Below the pieces are notes generated by a model. It saw only the letters and a program-made list of their open reading frames with translations, had not been told where the DNA came from and did no database searches. This document shows positions 8,496-16,879 of a stretch of 64,000 nt of DNA, piece after piece. The DNA is from Vreelandella populi (GTDB lineage Bacteria; Pseudomonadota; Gammaproteobacteria; Pseudomonadales; Halomonadaceae). The number at the start of each line of letters is the position of its first letter. Positions within the stretch are counted from its first letter, which is position 1. Where the stretch lies: NCBI RefSeq assembly GCF_003989825.1, contig NZ_RZHE01000005.1, positions 1 to 64,000 on the forward strand, read 5' to 3'. The position numbers were made by a program, and so were the translations under genes.

Positions 8496-9600
8496 GACCT
8501 AACTCCTCCTTGAAAAGTTCGTTAGTATCTTGACGGTTATAAACATCATTTTTTTCCCATTCAATGCAATTTTTATCCATATCTAAAGGAGAATGGACGA
8601 CGATATCAGCTCCTTCTTTTTTAGCTAGCGAAACGCCACCTTGCCAATAATAACTCATTAACATGTTAGTCGAACCAATTGTTGGTTCCTTTTTCAATAG
8701 ACCATAATCATAAAGAAGAAACTCAAAAAAATTGGTATTGTTATCTACAAATAGTTGAGAAGGGCCCCAAAAGCGAGGGTTAGCTTCGATCATATAGTAT
8801 TCGTTTTTCTTTGTGTCTTTGATTATTTCCACCATGACAAGTCCATGAAAACCAATGCTACAAAAAAGGTTTTCATATTGAGTAGAAATAGGGTCGCCAT
8901 GAATTTTTGAAGGTAGTGCAGCTACTATAGATTTTCCTTCTGTTTGTTGAGCCACATTTTTTTGCGAAAATTTATAAACTTGACCATCCCTGGAAAAATA
9001 ATAAAGCAGGTAGTAACTTTGACCTATCACCAGTTCTTGATAATAGAATGAATTCTGGGGATAATTAGTCTTAAATTTTATTAGATCATTTTTATTATAA
9101 ATGAGGATTGGCTTGAAGGCTTTTCCATCATCATTCAAGTATTTGATCGGTTTTGCTACTATAGGTAAAGAAGTATTGTTAAGGTCAAAATGTTCTACAG
9201 GGATTTTTATATTATTTGATTGGCATAGTTTAGAAAAGCTCTTTTTGTCTGATATCTCAATATATAAGTCGTGATTGACCAAGGGGATTTCTATAGAGTA
9301 GAGTTTGTAGAAAGACATGTTATCAAGAAAGTGGCGATTAAGAGCCTCTGTCGAAGGCGCCACTAAAAACTGGGAATGACCAGTTTGTTTCTTTATTTTT
9401 TGTATACAAAAGATAATATCTTTTTTGACAAGAGCCTCTTTGGTACGTACTGCTTTAACTTGGTTTCTGTACGAAGTCTTAAAGATAGGGTCATTATGAG
9501 ATTTAGCAATGATAGAGGGTGTTACGCCGCACTGTTTGAGAGTCCGGAGAAAAGCTATAACAGCACGCTGATTGTAACCGCTAAAAATAATAATATGCAT
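8485..9600 (-). CDS. ATP-grasp ligase
   Basis: The protein has 371 residues. Its N-terminal pre-ATP-grasp fold starts MHIIIFSGYNQRAV. The nucleotide-binding lysine strand is PIVAKPIKYL, and the metal-binding end VMVEI...MIEANPRFWGPS supplies the Glu and Asn ligands of the ATP-grasp fold. Members make amide or ester bonds from a carboxylate through an acyl phosphate. Between a sugar aminotransferase and a methyltransferase, the simplest reading is that it attaches an amino acid or other carboxylic acid to the amino group of a 4-amino-sugar. That is inference. The gene is AT-rich and overlaps the methyltransferase gene. Confidence 0.7.
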   Translation of the reverse strand: MHIIIFSGYNQRAVIAFLRTLKQCGVTPSIIAKSHNDPIFKTSYRNQVKAVRTKEALVKKDIIFCIQKIKKQTGHSQFLVAPSTEALNRHFLDNMSFYKLYSIEIPLVNHDLYIEISDKKSFSKLCQSNNIKIPVEHFDLNNTSLPIVAKPIKYLNDDGKAFKPILIYNKNDLIKFKTNYPQNSFYYQELVIGQSYYLLYYFSRDGQVYKFSQKNVAQQTEGKSIVAALPSKIHGDPISTQYENLFCSIGFHGLVMVEIIKDTKKNEYYMIEANPRFWGPSQLFVDNNTNFFEFLLYDYGLLKKEPTIGSTNMLMSYYWQGGVSLAKKEGADIVVHSPLDMDKNCIEWEKNDVYNRQDTNELFKEELGHAN

Positions 9601-9682
9601 TTTTTCTATTGTCCATCCTTCATTAACAGTGAAGGTTTCGTTAAATTTTTATTTATTTCTAAATAATAAATTATTCTTTATT

Positions 9683-10771
9683 TTAAAATTCTAATAAGTG
9701 TTTAACTATTTCATGAAGAGTGCTTTCGGAAAGATCTGAGTAAATAGGCAAACAGACGATTCGGGATGCGATACTATCAGATATCATGGTTTTTTTATTT
9801 TTTTTATGCTCAATCTGAATGGTGCTTAAAGATGGATAAAAATACCTACGAACAGTAATATTCATATCTTGAAAATATTCAACTAGCTTTACAGTACGTT
9901 CTTCAGTATCTAGTACTAAAGGAATATAGGCGTTGTTCTGAGTAGCATCGCCATTCCAGACTTGATGTTGATAGTGGTTGGATAGTTGCTGGCGATAGAA
10001 TTCAGCAACTTGATTCCTTGCAAAAATATTTTTATCAATCTCATCTAATACGCTTAAACCAATAGCCGCATGTAATTCACTCATCTTAGCATTGATGCCC
10101 AATTCTTCAATGCTTTCAGGCCCGGTGATGCCAAAATTGATCATCTTTTTCGCGCGTTCTAAATCCTCCTTTCGCTTGAAGATAATGGCGCCACCCTCAC
10201 CTGTATGAAACAGTTTAGTGGCGTGAAAACTGAGTGTCGCGGCATCTCCGTAGCTAAGAATGCTTTTTCCTTGATACTTAACGCCAAAAGCATGTGAAGA
10301 ATCATACACTACTTTGAGGTCGTACCTTTGTGCGATAAGATCAATTGCTTCTATATCGCAAGCGTTACCAAATACATGAACAGGCACTATAGCTTTGGTG
10401 CGCGAAGTGATCGCCTGTTCAATTAGAGAAGCGTCTAGGCACCAAGTTGTCTCGTCAATATCCGCAAAAACAGGCTCGACTCCCTCCCATTTAAGCGAGC
10501 TTGCGGTGGCGACAAAAGTAAATGGAGTGGTAATTGCTTCTGCTTCATAACTTGTACCACTGATTCCAAGAGCTCGGTAAGCAATTTGTAAGGCCAAAGT
10601 CCCATTAGCTACTAATAATAAATTTTCAACCTCTAGATATTCCTCAAGCCGGCGGGTGAGCTCTTGTACCAGCTGGCCATTATTGGTAAGCCAAGCGCGT
10701 TCATAAATACCGTCAATATAAGAATCTAGCTTTTCACGACTTGGCAAATAAGGTTTGGCTACTGGAATCAT
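9683..10771 (-). CDS. DegT/DnrJ/EryC1 aminotransferase, VioA-like
   Basis: This PLP-dependent sugar aminotransferase has 362 residues, typical of the family. Lys186, in SFHATKLFHTGEGG, is the expected Schiff-base lysine. VYDSSHAFGV contains the Asp that contacts the pyridine nitrogen. WLTNNG near the N-terminus and the region PVHVFGNACDIEAID resemble VioA, the dTDP-4-amino-4,6-dideoxyglucose (viosamine) transaminase, from memory rather than alignment. Viosamine is the base of flagellin glycans in some pseudomonads, which fits this position. FdtB- or WecE-like specificity is possible. It is first in a minus-strand cassette with the ATP-grasp and methyltransferase genes, 82 bp ahead of the former. 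Confidence 0.75.
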   Translation of the reverse strand: MIPVAKPYLPSREKLDSYIDGIYERAWLTNNGQLVQELTRRLEEYLEVENLLLVANGTLALQIAYRALGISGTSYEAEAITTPFTFVATASSLKWEGVEPVFADIDETTWCLDASLIEQAITSRTKAIVPVHVFGNACDIEAIDLIAQRYDLKVVYDSSHAFGVKYQGKSILSYGDAATLSFHATKLFHTGEGGAIIFKRKEDLERAKKMINFGITGPESIEELGINAKMSELHAAIGLSVLDEIDKNIFARNQVAEFYRQQLSNHYQHQVWNGDATQNNAYIPLVLDTEERTVKLVEYFQDMNITVRRYFYPSLSTIQIEHKKNKKTMISDSIASRIVCLPIYSDLSESTLHEIVKHLLEF

Positions 10772-11437
10772 AAAGTACCTATAATTAAGCTTTCTAAAAT
10801 ATTATTGATAGCCAGATTTTCATAGCTATCTAAAAATAGTCTATATTGAAATAGTTTGACCAATGAATAATTTTAAACTAAATGTTTTATCTTTCTGATT
10901 TAAAAAACTTTATAGTTAGGGAGGCAATATTGATACGATATACTCGACATAGTTAAAAGATAGAATGTTAATTCTAATATAATTCCTTGCTTCTTGATTA
11001 ATATGAGTTATTAGTCTCTGAAGTATTTTTAATACTGATTAGGTGTGTACATTCAATTGAGCTGTCTGTTGTGATTGGTAATTTTTCCAAAAAAATTCCG
11101 TCTCAATAATGATTGGAATTGCCATTCTTATGTACGTCTTAATATTCTGTTTTTGCGAACGAAGAGACCGAAGATTTTAAATATTTTGCCACTTTTTTAC
11201 TGAATCAAAGGGTAGAAAAGGCTTGATGTATTGGCCTATGAAAGCCATTTAAATTCTGGTTCAAAAACTCGCCCTGGTTTGCCAAGGCGGTTTTATAGGT
11301 ACAAAATGTGCAAAAAATGTGAAAGGACATTGCTTTGTCAGCAAAAAACTAAGCTGCATTGGCATTTGCTAAGAAAACTAGCGAGCTACGCCTAGCATGG
11401 CGAAACTGCTTTTCATACGCTACTTTTCGTGTAATTA
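10772..11437. other. AT-rich gene-free stretch
   Basis: This is 666 bp between the aminotransferase start and the chemoreceptor stop. It is strongly AT-rich up to about 11200, and no credible ORF, RNA gene or mobile-element end was seen. It must hold the promoter of the minus-strand glycan cassette near 10775-10900 and the chemoreceptor terminator at 11263-11289. It may be the edge of an acquired segment. Confidence 0.6.
11263..11289 (-). terminator. Probable terminator of the chemoreceptor gene
   Basis: Read on the minus strand, CGCC-T-TGG (11289-11282) and CCA-G-GGCG (11277-11270) enclose the loop CAAA, with one internal mismatch. The second arm is followed by AG and then TTTTT (complement of 11263-11267). 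It lies about 150 nt past the chemoreceptor stop codon. Confidence 0.55.
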
Positions 11438-13387
11438 CTAATACCCCTGATGCGCCAACACCAGCGAACCACTTTCTTCAGTGACCTTGAAACGTCCCAC
11501 CATATCCGCCATATCACCAGCTTGATCATCCAGCGAGCGGCTTGCGGTGGCTACTTGCTCTACCAGCGCCGCGTTTTGCTGGGTCACTTCTTCCAACTGG
11601 GTTAAGGCTTGGTTGATTTGCTCAATGCCCGCTGATTGTTCACTGGTGGCTGCTGATATTTCTGAAACCAGCGCGGCCGTATGCTGAGCGCGTTCTGCGA
11701 TGGCCTTTAGCGTTTCGCTGGTTGACGTTACAAGACTTTCTCCTTCTTTTATGCTTTCAACATTGTTGTTGATAAGCATCCGAATCCGCTTGGCTTCTTC
11801 AGCACTTCGGCTAGCCAGATTCCGCACCTCTGAGGCCACTACCGCGAACCCACGCCCTTGCTCGCCTGCGCGCGCTGCTTCTACTGAAGCATTCAGGGCA
11901 AGAATGTTGGTTTGGAAAGCAATGTTGTCGATGGCTTCCACTATCGCGGTTACTTTCTGGTTGGCTTCGTGGATCTGCTCCATCGCCACGCGTGCCTGGT
12001 CGGCTATGTCATTAGCCGCATTCGCCTGATTGGCCATGTCCTGTGTGGAACGACGCGCTTCCTGAGCGGTATCCGCACTCTGTTTTACGGTAGCCGTAAT
12101 CTGTTCCATGCTGGAAGCCGTTTCCACTAGCGAAGCGGATTGCTCTTCGGTGCGCTGAGCCAGGTCCGCATTACCTTTCGCAATTTCCTTACTGGCTACC
12201 TCAACGGACTCGGCCCCCTGTTTGATACTGGCAACTAATGCTTCTGTTTCAATTGTCGATTTATTGAACGCTTGGTACAGCTGAGAAAGCTCATCACTTC
12301 CTGGAACGGCCAAGCGCTGGGTAAGATCGCCCCCGCGTGTCTGAATGTTTTCAAGCGCTGCTTGCAAAGGGCGCACAATACTGCGGACGATAAGCACAGA
12401 AAATAGAATTGCTAGACCTGCGGCGGCAAATGAGAGCGTCAAGTAATAAGCCAGTTCGCTTACCGCTTTATCACGCAAGTCCTGGGCGGTCTCAAGAAGA
12501 AGGCTGGATGCGCTCAGGCCAACCTCGCCTAATCGATTGATCAGTTGGGTTTGCTGCCCAAACCATTGTTGATGGTCAACGCCAAAGTTGCCGGCAATAC
12601 CTTGTTCCGCCGCGATACGCCGCATATTCGCCAGATTTCTGGCAAGATCGCTGGCCAATATCTCGGTTAGATCGCTTTGGATACGTTCATTCGATGAGTT
12701 GTTAAAGCTACTGATATACGCCTCAGAACGGCCTGTTAGAGAAAGAAGATTGGCATACATGGCGGTAGACATGGTGTCTGTACTAAAGGCGGTCGTTAAC
12801 AGAGCACGTTCTATGCCGGCCAGCTCTTTAATATTCAATAGGTTGTAGTAAGCGTTAAGCTGTCTGACGATTTCTCCGCGTTCAGCGCTAAATGTCAATT
12901 TGCTTACGATGTTAATCAAAAAGCTATTGATATCTGTGTAATAAGCATTTGACTGCTCACCTGCTATATCTTGGCGGTCAGCGCGCTGGCGAAGGGTGGT
13001 TAATTCATTCAAAAGGCTTTTGGCTTGGTTTACCTGCGCCTGTACACCTGCATCTTTTTCAACAAAGACCAGGTTATTTGTATATGCATTGAATTCTTTG
13101 ATTTGCTCGTCCGTGTTCTTCCGCTGCTGAGGCAGTTCCGTACGAAAGTTTTGCCCATTGCTGCCCAAGAATGCTGCTGTCATTCCGCGCTCGCGCTGAA
13201 GCTCGTGAACCAGATCACCGGCATATTGGCTCAGCACCGTCATTTCTTGAAGGTGGCTCATTTCCGAGACAACCGCTTTACGTTCCCAAATACCTGACGT
13301 CGCTAACCAAGCCATTGCTATTAGCGGTAAGGCTAACACCAGCACAAACTTACGGCCTATAGAAATGCGGTGTAGTACCTGCAGCAT
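11438..13387 (-). CDS. Methyl-accepting chemotaxis protein with NIT-type sensor
   Basis: This inner-membrane chemoreceptor has 649 residues. TM1 is at about 13-33, a long periplasmic region at about 35-310, TM2 at about 312-335, and HAMP at about 336-390. The cytoplasmic signalling coiled coil carries the hairpin tip [20 protein letters not shown] at about 494-513. The periplasmic part contains [14 protein letters not shown], characteristic of the NIT domain, which in NasR senses nitrate and nitrite; the ligand here is not certain. There is no C-terminal CheR/CheB pentapeptide (it ends VLAHQGY). A possible FliA promoter lies about 95 bp upstream. It is monocistronic. Confidence 0.9.
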   Translation of the reverse strand: MLQVLHRISIGRKFVLVLALPLIAMAWLATSGIWERKAVVSEMSHLQEMTVLSQYAGDLVHELQRERGMTAAFLGSNGQNFRTELPQQRKNTDEQIKEFNAYTNNLVFVEKDAGVQAQVNQAKSLLNELTTLRQRADRQDIAGEQSNAYYTDINSFLINIVSKLTFSAERGEIVRQLNAYYNLLNIKELAGIERALLTTAFSTDTMSTAMYANLLSLTGRSEAYISSFNNSSNERIQSDLTEILASDLARNLANMRRIAAEQGIAGNFGVDHQQWFGQQTQLINRLGEVGLSASSLLLETAQDLRDKAVSELAYYLTLSFAAAGLAILFSVLIVRSIVRPLQAALENIQTRGGDLTQRLAVPGSDELSQLYQAFNKSTIETEALVASIKQGAESVEVASKEIAKGNADLAQRTEEQSASLVETASSMEQITATVKQSADTAQEARRSTQDMANQANAANDIADQARVAMEQIHEANQKVTAIVEAIDNIAFQTNILALNASVEAARAGEQGRGFAVVASEVRNLASRSAEEAKRIRMLINNNVESIKEGESLVTSTSETLKAIAERAQHTAALVSEISAATSEQSAGIEQINQALTQLEEVTQQNAALVEQVATASRSLDDQAGDMADMVGRFKVTEESGSLVLAHQGY

Positions 13388-13950
13388 TATGTTTTCTCAC
13401 GTTAAAAGGATAGTTCATGGCGTTTGCGGAGGGGGGGCGACCGTAAGCAGCACAATATTGAGTGCTATAGGCGCCTTTCTTATATCGACGCTGAGGTTTG
13501 TTACTAAAGTCTTGATAGGGGGTATTTGTTGGAAAATTGACCTACATCAAACTTATGGGCGTAGCGCTGCTCACAAGAAGGTTCAACTGGGTAAGTTGGT
13601 AACGCTGAGTAAAAAATTTGCCGCTCTGTAGGATCGGGGCTGGATGGAAAACGCCAGCCAGCCTCGCATAAAACGTTTAAAAATATTACCGGTGGTTAGG
13701 CTGGTTAATTGCCCTCCCTGGCTAACGCGCTCGTTCATCTATGTCTACACTTTGTGATCAAGGGCATTCGTATGCCTCTATAAGCTTGAAGCGTATTACG
13801 CCGTTTTTAATAACCATGATGCATAAAAACTATTTTTAATATTCTTTTTTGTGTTTATTATGCATGCATAGCGGATACGCTAACGTTTAGCGCCTGCTCA
13901 GCTTTTGCCCTAGAAGGGCAGCTACTCTTTGCCGATGAGGATGCCAATAG
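13388..13950. other. Divergent intergenic region
   Basis: This 563-bp region separates the divergent chemoreceptor and ABC-transporter genes. It holds the possible sigma-28 promoter of the chemoreceptor at 13482-13508 and must hold the promoter of the transporter operon in the AT-rich stretch around 13800-13880. An 88-codon frame at 13365-13631 overlaps the receptor start and has no protein-like features. Confidence 0.55.
13482..13508 (-). promoter_or_regulatory. Possible sigma-28 promoter of the chemoreceptor
   Basis: On the minus strand, TTTAGTAA (13508-13501), 11 bases, then GTCGATAT (13489-13482). The -10 box matches 6 of 8 consensus positions, and the -35 box matches 6 of 8 of the flagellin 2 box. 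Spacing is exactly that of the flagellin promoters. It is weaker than those four. Confidence 0.4.
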
Positions 13951-14727
13951 ATGACACGATCACGCCGTTTAAATGCATTAGTCGCCGCGCTTTCATTAAG
14001 CGTTGTCAGCGGTTTGGCAGCTGCGCAGGCCCAGGCGGATACCCTGCGGGTCGGTATGTCCGGCGGCTATTTTCCGTTTACCTTTGTCGAGCGCGATGAA
14101 CTTAAAGGTTTCGAAGTCGATGTCATGAACGCGGTGGGTGAAGTAACCGGCGACGATATTGAATTCGTGACGGCCAGCTTTTCCGGGTTGGCTGGCCTTT
14201 TAGATTCAGGGCGCATCGATACCATTGCCAACCAGATCACCATTACCCCCGAGCGCGAAGCCAAATACGTGTTCACCGCGCCTTATGTGTATGACGGCGC
14301 CCAGGTCGTTGTGCGGGCCGGTAACGACACTATTCATGGCGTTGAAGATCTTTCCGGTAAAACCGTAGCTGTTAACCTGGGGTCCAACTATGAGCAGCTG
14401 TTACGCGAGCTGCCTAATGCCGATGAGATCGATATCCGCACCTATGAATCCAACGTGGAGCAGGATGTAGCGCTAGGCCGTACCAATGCCTTTATCATGG
14501 ATCGGGTAAGTGCCACACAGGTCATCAAGGAGCGTGGTCTGCCGCTGGAGCTTGCTGGTCAGCCGTTTACAGTGATTGAAAATGCACTACCGTTTCGTGA
14601 TGACGAAGCGGGCAACGCCCAGCGTGACCGCGTCGATGAAGCGCTAGCAGAACTTCGCGATAACGGTACGCTGCGTGAAATTTCAGAGAAGTGGTTTGAT
14701 ACGGATATCACCCAGCAGCCGGAATAG
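13951..14727 (+). CDS. Amino-acid ABC transporter, periplasmic binding protein
   Basis: This SBP_bac_3 family solute-binding protein has 258 residues. A Sec signal peptide with a hydrophobic core at about 8-25 is cleaved near AQAQA-DT. The mature protein begins LRVGMSGGYFPFTF and contains TIANQITITPER and the terminal DNGTLREISEKWF, all usual in polar amino-acid binding proteins. The overall pattern recalls the cystine-binding FliY/TcyJ group, but specificity cannot be read. It is first gene of an operon with a permease and an ATPase. A strong hairpin after its stop probably keeps the binding protein in excess over the membrane parts. Confidence 0.85.
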   Translation: MTRSRRLNALVAALSLSVVSGLAAAQAQADTLRVGMSGGYFPFTFVERDELKGFEVDVMNAVGEVTGDDIEFVTASFSGLAGLLDSGRIDTIANQITITPEREAKYVFTAPYVYDGAQVVVRAGNDTIHGVEDLSGKTVAVNLGSNYEQLLRELPNADEIDIRTYESNVEQDVALGRTNAFIMDRVSATQVIKERGLPLELAGQPFTVIENALPFRDDEAGNAQRDRVDEALAELRDNGTLREISEKWFDTDITQQPE

Positions 14728-14762
14728 CGCTACGCTATAACCTGAAGTCTGTGTATTGAACT

Positions 14763-14788
14763 CGGCCGTGGTTAACCCACGGCCGTTT
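14763..14788 (+). terminator. Intercistronic hairpin, partial terminator or RNA stabiliser
   Basis: CGGCCGTGG (14763-14771), loop TTAAC, CCACGGCCG (14777-14785), then TTT. The perfect 9-bp stem lies between the binding-protein and permease genes. Its short T run suggests partial termination or 3'-end protection of the upstream message. Confidence 0.65.
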
Positions 14789-14807
14789 GCTTATAAGCGA
14801 AACTGCC

Positions 14808-15476
14808 ATGCTAAACTTGGAATACATGTGGGAGCTGTTGCCGGTCCTGCTGAGTTACCTGCCACTGACGCTTGAAATGGCCACCATTGCCATGCTGTTT
14901 GCGCTGGTGCTCGCCTGTCTATTGGCCGTGATTCGCGTGTCCCGCGTGCCGCTGTTGAACGGCTTCTCCTTGCTATTTATCTCGTTTTTTCGCGGTACGC
15001 CGCTGCTGGTTCAGCTTTTTCTGTTCTATTACGGCCTGCCTCAACTGGTGGAGGCGCTAGTGTCAATTAACGGTGTCACGGCGGCCGTGCTGGGGCTGAC
15101 ACTGCATTTCTCGGCATATATGGCCGAGTCGATTCGCGCGGCGATTGTGGGGATCGACCGCAGCCAGACGGAAGCGGCGCTCTCCATTGGCATGACCCAA
15201 TCCCAGCTAATGCGGCGCATTATCCTGCCTCAGGCGACACGCGTGGCTACGCCCACATTAATGAACTACTTCATCGATATGATCAAGGCGACCTCGCTGG
15301 CCTTTACGCTGGGCGTCACCGAGCTAATGGGGGCGACACAAAAAGAGGCTTCCAGCAGCTTCTTGTACCTTGAAGCGTTTTTATTGGTCGCAATTATCTA
15401 TTGGGTGGTGGTGGAGTTGCTCTCCTGGGGGCAGCGGCGTTTGGAGGTTTACCTGAACAGGGCGTACCAACGATGA
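14808..15476 (+). CDS. Amino-acid ABC transporter permease
   Basis: This polar amino-acid permease of the HisM/GlnP type has 222 residues and about five membrane segments. The cytoplasmic EAA loop is EAALSIGMTQSQLMRRIILP, which contacts the ATPase. A TTG at 14787 extends the frame but would start in the hairpin's 3' flank, so the ATG at 14808 (MLNLEYMWELL) is preferred. The stop codon overlaps the start of the ATPase gene (ATGA), so the two are translationally coupled. A single permease gene implies a homodimeric channel. Confidence 0.88.
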   Translation: MLNLEYMWELLPVLLSYLPLTLEMATIAMLFALVLACLLAVIRVSRVPLLNGFSLLFISFFRGTPLLVQLFLFYYGLPQLVEALVSINGVTAAVLGLTLHFSAYMAESIRAAIVGIDRSQTEAALSIGMTQSQLMRRIILPQATRVATPTLMNYFIDMIKATSLAFTLGVTELMGATQKEASSSFLYLEAFLLVAIIYWVVVELLSWGQRRLEVYLNRAYQR

Positions 15477-16228
15477 TTTCCCTTGAGGCGGTTACCAAGC
15501 GCTTTGGCAAGCAGAACGTGTTTGCCGACATCGATTTACAGCTTGAGCGGGGCGAGATCATCGTCATTATTGGCCCTTCCGGCACGGGCAAATCAACGCT
15601 TTTGCGGTGCATCAATTTTTTAGAACGCCCCGAATCTGGCCGGATTACCGTAGGTGATTTACGCGTGGATGCCCAACACGGCACCCGGGAGGATATTCTG
15701 AAGCTGCGTCGGCGGACGGCGTTTGTTTTCCAGAATTATGGGCTGTTTGCCAATAAGACGGCGCTTCAGAACATCAGCGAGGGCATGATCGTGGTGGATA
15801 AGATGCCCAAGGAAAAGGCCCACGCCCGCGCCAGGGAGATTCTCAAGCGCATCGGCCTGGCCGATAAAAGTGATGCTTACCCGGCGGCACTTTCCGGTGG
15901 CCAGCAGCAGCGCATTGGTATTGGCCGCGCCATGGCCGCTAACGCTGAGGTAATTCTATTTGACGAGCCGACGTCATCCCTGGACCCCCAGTGGGTGGAA
16001 GAAGTCTTGAATCTGATGAAGCAGCTAGCGGCTGAGCAGCAGACCATGATCATCGTCACCCATGAAATGCAGTTTGCCCGAGACGTGGCGGACCGCGTGG
16101 TCTTCATGGATGAAGGGCAGATTATTGAACAGGCGCCGCCAGAAGAGCTGTTTACCGCACCGAAAGATCCACGTACCCAGCGCTTTTTACGTAAAATACT
16201 CGCGCCTACTGGGCAAACGGTGCCATAA
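15473..16228 (+). CDS. Amino-acid ABC transporter ATP-binding protein
   Basis: This cytoplasmic ATPase subunit has 251 residues. It carries Walker A GPSGTGKST, ABC signature LSGGQQQRIGIGRAM, Walker B VILFDEP and the switch histidine in IIVTHEM. The frame is open further upstream, but the ATG at 15473 overlaps the permease stop in ATGA and gives the normal family N-terminus (MISLEAVTKRFG). It powers import by the binding protein and permease encoded just upstream. Confidence 0.92.
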   Translation: MISLEAVTKRFGKQNVFADIDLQLERGEIIVIIGPSGTGKSTLLRCINFLERPESGRITVGDLRVDAQHGTREDILKLRRRTAFVFQNYGLFANKTALQNISEGMIVVDKMPKEKAHARAREILKRIGLADKSDAYPAALSGGQQQRIGIGRAMAANAEVILFDEPTSSLDPQWVEEVLNLMKQLAAEQQTMIIVTHEMQFARDVADRVVFMDEGQIIEQAPPEELFTAPKDPRTQRFLRKILAPTGQTVP

Positions 16229-16449
16229 AAAGCTTGAAGCGTGCTTCATGACGCGCTAGCAAGGGGGCTTTGCGCGTGATAGACTACGCCATCCTCTCAG
16301 ACAAGACCCGTGGGCGGGCAGCTAAATTGACTGCCGGTCACACTATTTGATTAAGCTTAATTGCTTGTCAAATCAATTGGTTGTTACGGAAGCCGCGTGT
16401 TGGGCACCTTTATGAGTGAACATATCAGCGGCGAACACATAGTTAATCC

Positions 16450-16469
16450 GTTGCCGAATTAGCGGCAAC
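16450..16469 (+). promoter_or_regulatory. Leader hairpin ahead of rpsT
   Basis: GTTGCCG (16450-16456), loop AATTAG, CGGCAAC (16463-16469), ending 11 bases before the AAGGAG of rpsT. It could take part in translational autoregulation by S20, known in enterobacteria, or be a weak terminator; the sequence does not decide. Confidence 0.35.
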
Positions 16470-16492
16470 CTTTATTCTCCAAGGAGATACCT

Positions 16493-16759
16493 GTGGCGAA
16501 CAGCAAGCAAGCACGCAAGCGCGCCCGCCAGGCCGAGACTCGTCGCGTCCTGAAAGCCAGCCAGCGCAGCATGGTCCGCACCTACATCAAGCGTGTGATC
16601 AAAGCGATCAGCACCGGCGACCACGGCAAGGCGATGGAAGAGTTCAAGGTGATGCAGCCGGTCGTTGACCGTATTGCTGATAAAGACGTGCTTTCCAAGA
16701 AGAAAGCGGCGCGTCTGAAAAGCCGTTTGAACAAGCGTATTAAGGCTCTGGCGGCGTAA
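16493..16759 (+). CDS. rpsT: 30S ribosomal protein S20
   Basis: Primary 16S rRNA-binding protein of the small subunit: 88 residues, highly basic and helical, starting MANSKQARKRARQ. It starts with GTG after AAGGAG (16481-16486). In E. coli the gene starts with UUG, a weak codon linked to its autoregulation, so a non-ATG start fits the family. It is monocistronic with its own terminator, next to murJ and ribF as in many gammaproteobacteria. Confidence 0.97.
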   Translation: MANSKQARKRARQAETRRVLKASQRSMVRTYIKRVIKAISTGDHGKAMEEFKVMQPVVDRIADKDVLSKKKAARLKSRLNKRIKALAA

Positions 16760-16774
16760 GCCGGCAGGCGCCAT

Positions 16775-16800
16775 AAAAAACCGGCTGCGGCCGGTTTTTT
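16775..16800 (+). terminator. Terminator of rpsT
   Basis: A-run, CCGGC (16781-16785), loop TGCG, GCCGG (16790-16794), then seven T. A typical rho-independent terminator. Confidence 0.92.
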
Positions 16801-16879
16801 TGTGTCTGATGGTTTTTCCTGACATGGTTTTTGACGAAGGTTACTGGGTATTACCTGCCCGCGTGAATGGATACAAGCG

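Noticed and set aside
9376..9666. 96-codon plus-strand ORF
   Set aside because: Mostly antisense to the start of the ATP-grasp gene, in AT-rich DNA where chance frames are common; no support for expression.
13365..13631. 88-codon ORF between the chemoreceptor and the ABC operon
   Set aside because: It overlaps the receptor start on the other strand, lacks a good ribosome-binding site and resembles nothing I recognise.
13638..13659. GGCTGG/CCAGCC hairpin in the chemoreceptor-ABC gap
   Set aside because: No T-run on either side, and it stands between divergent genes where no terminator is needed.
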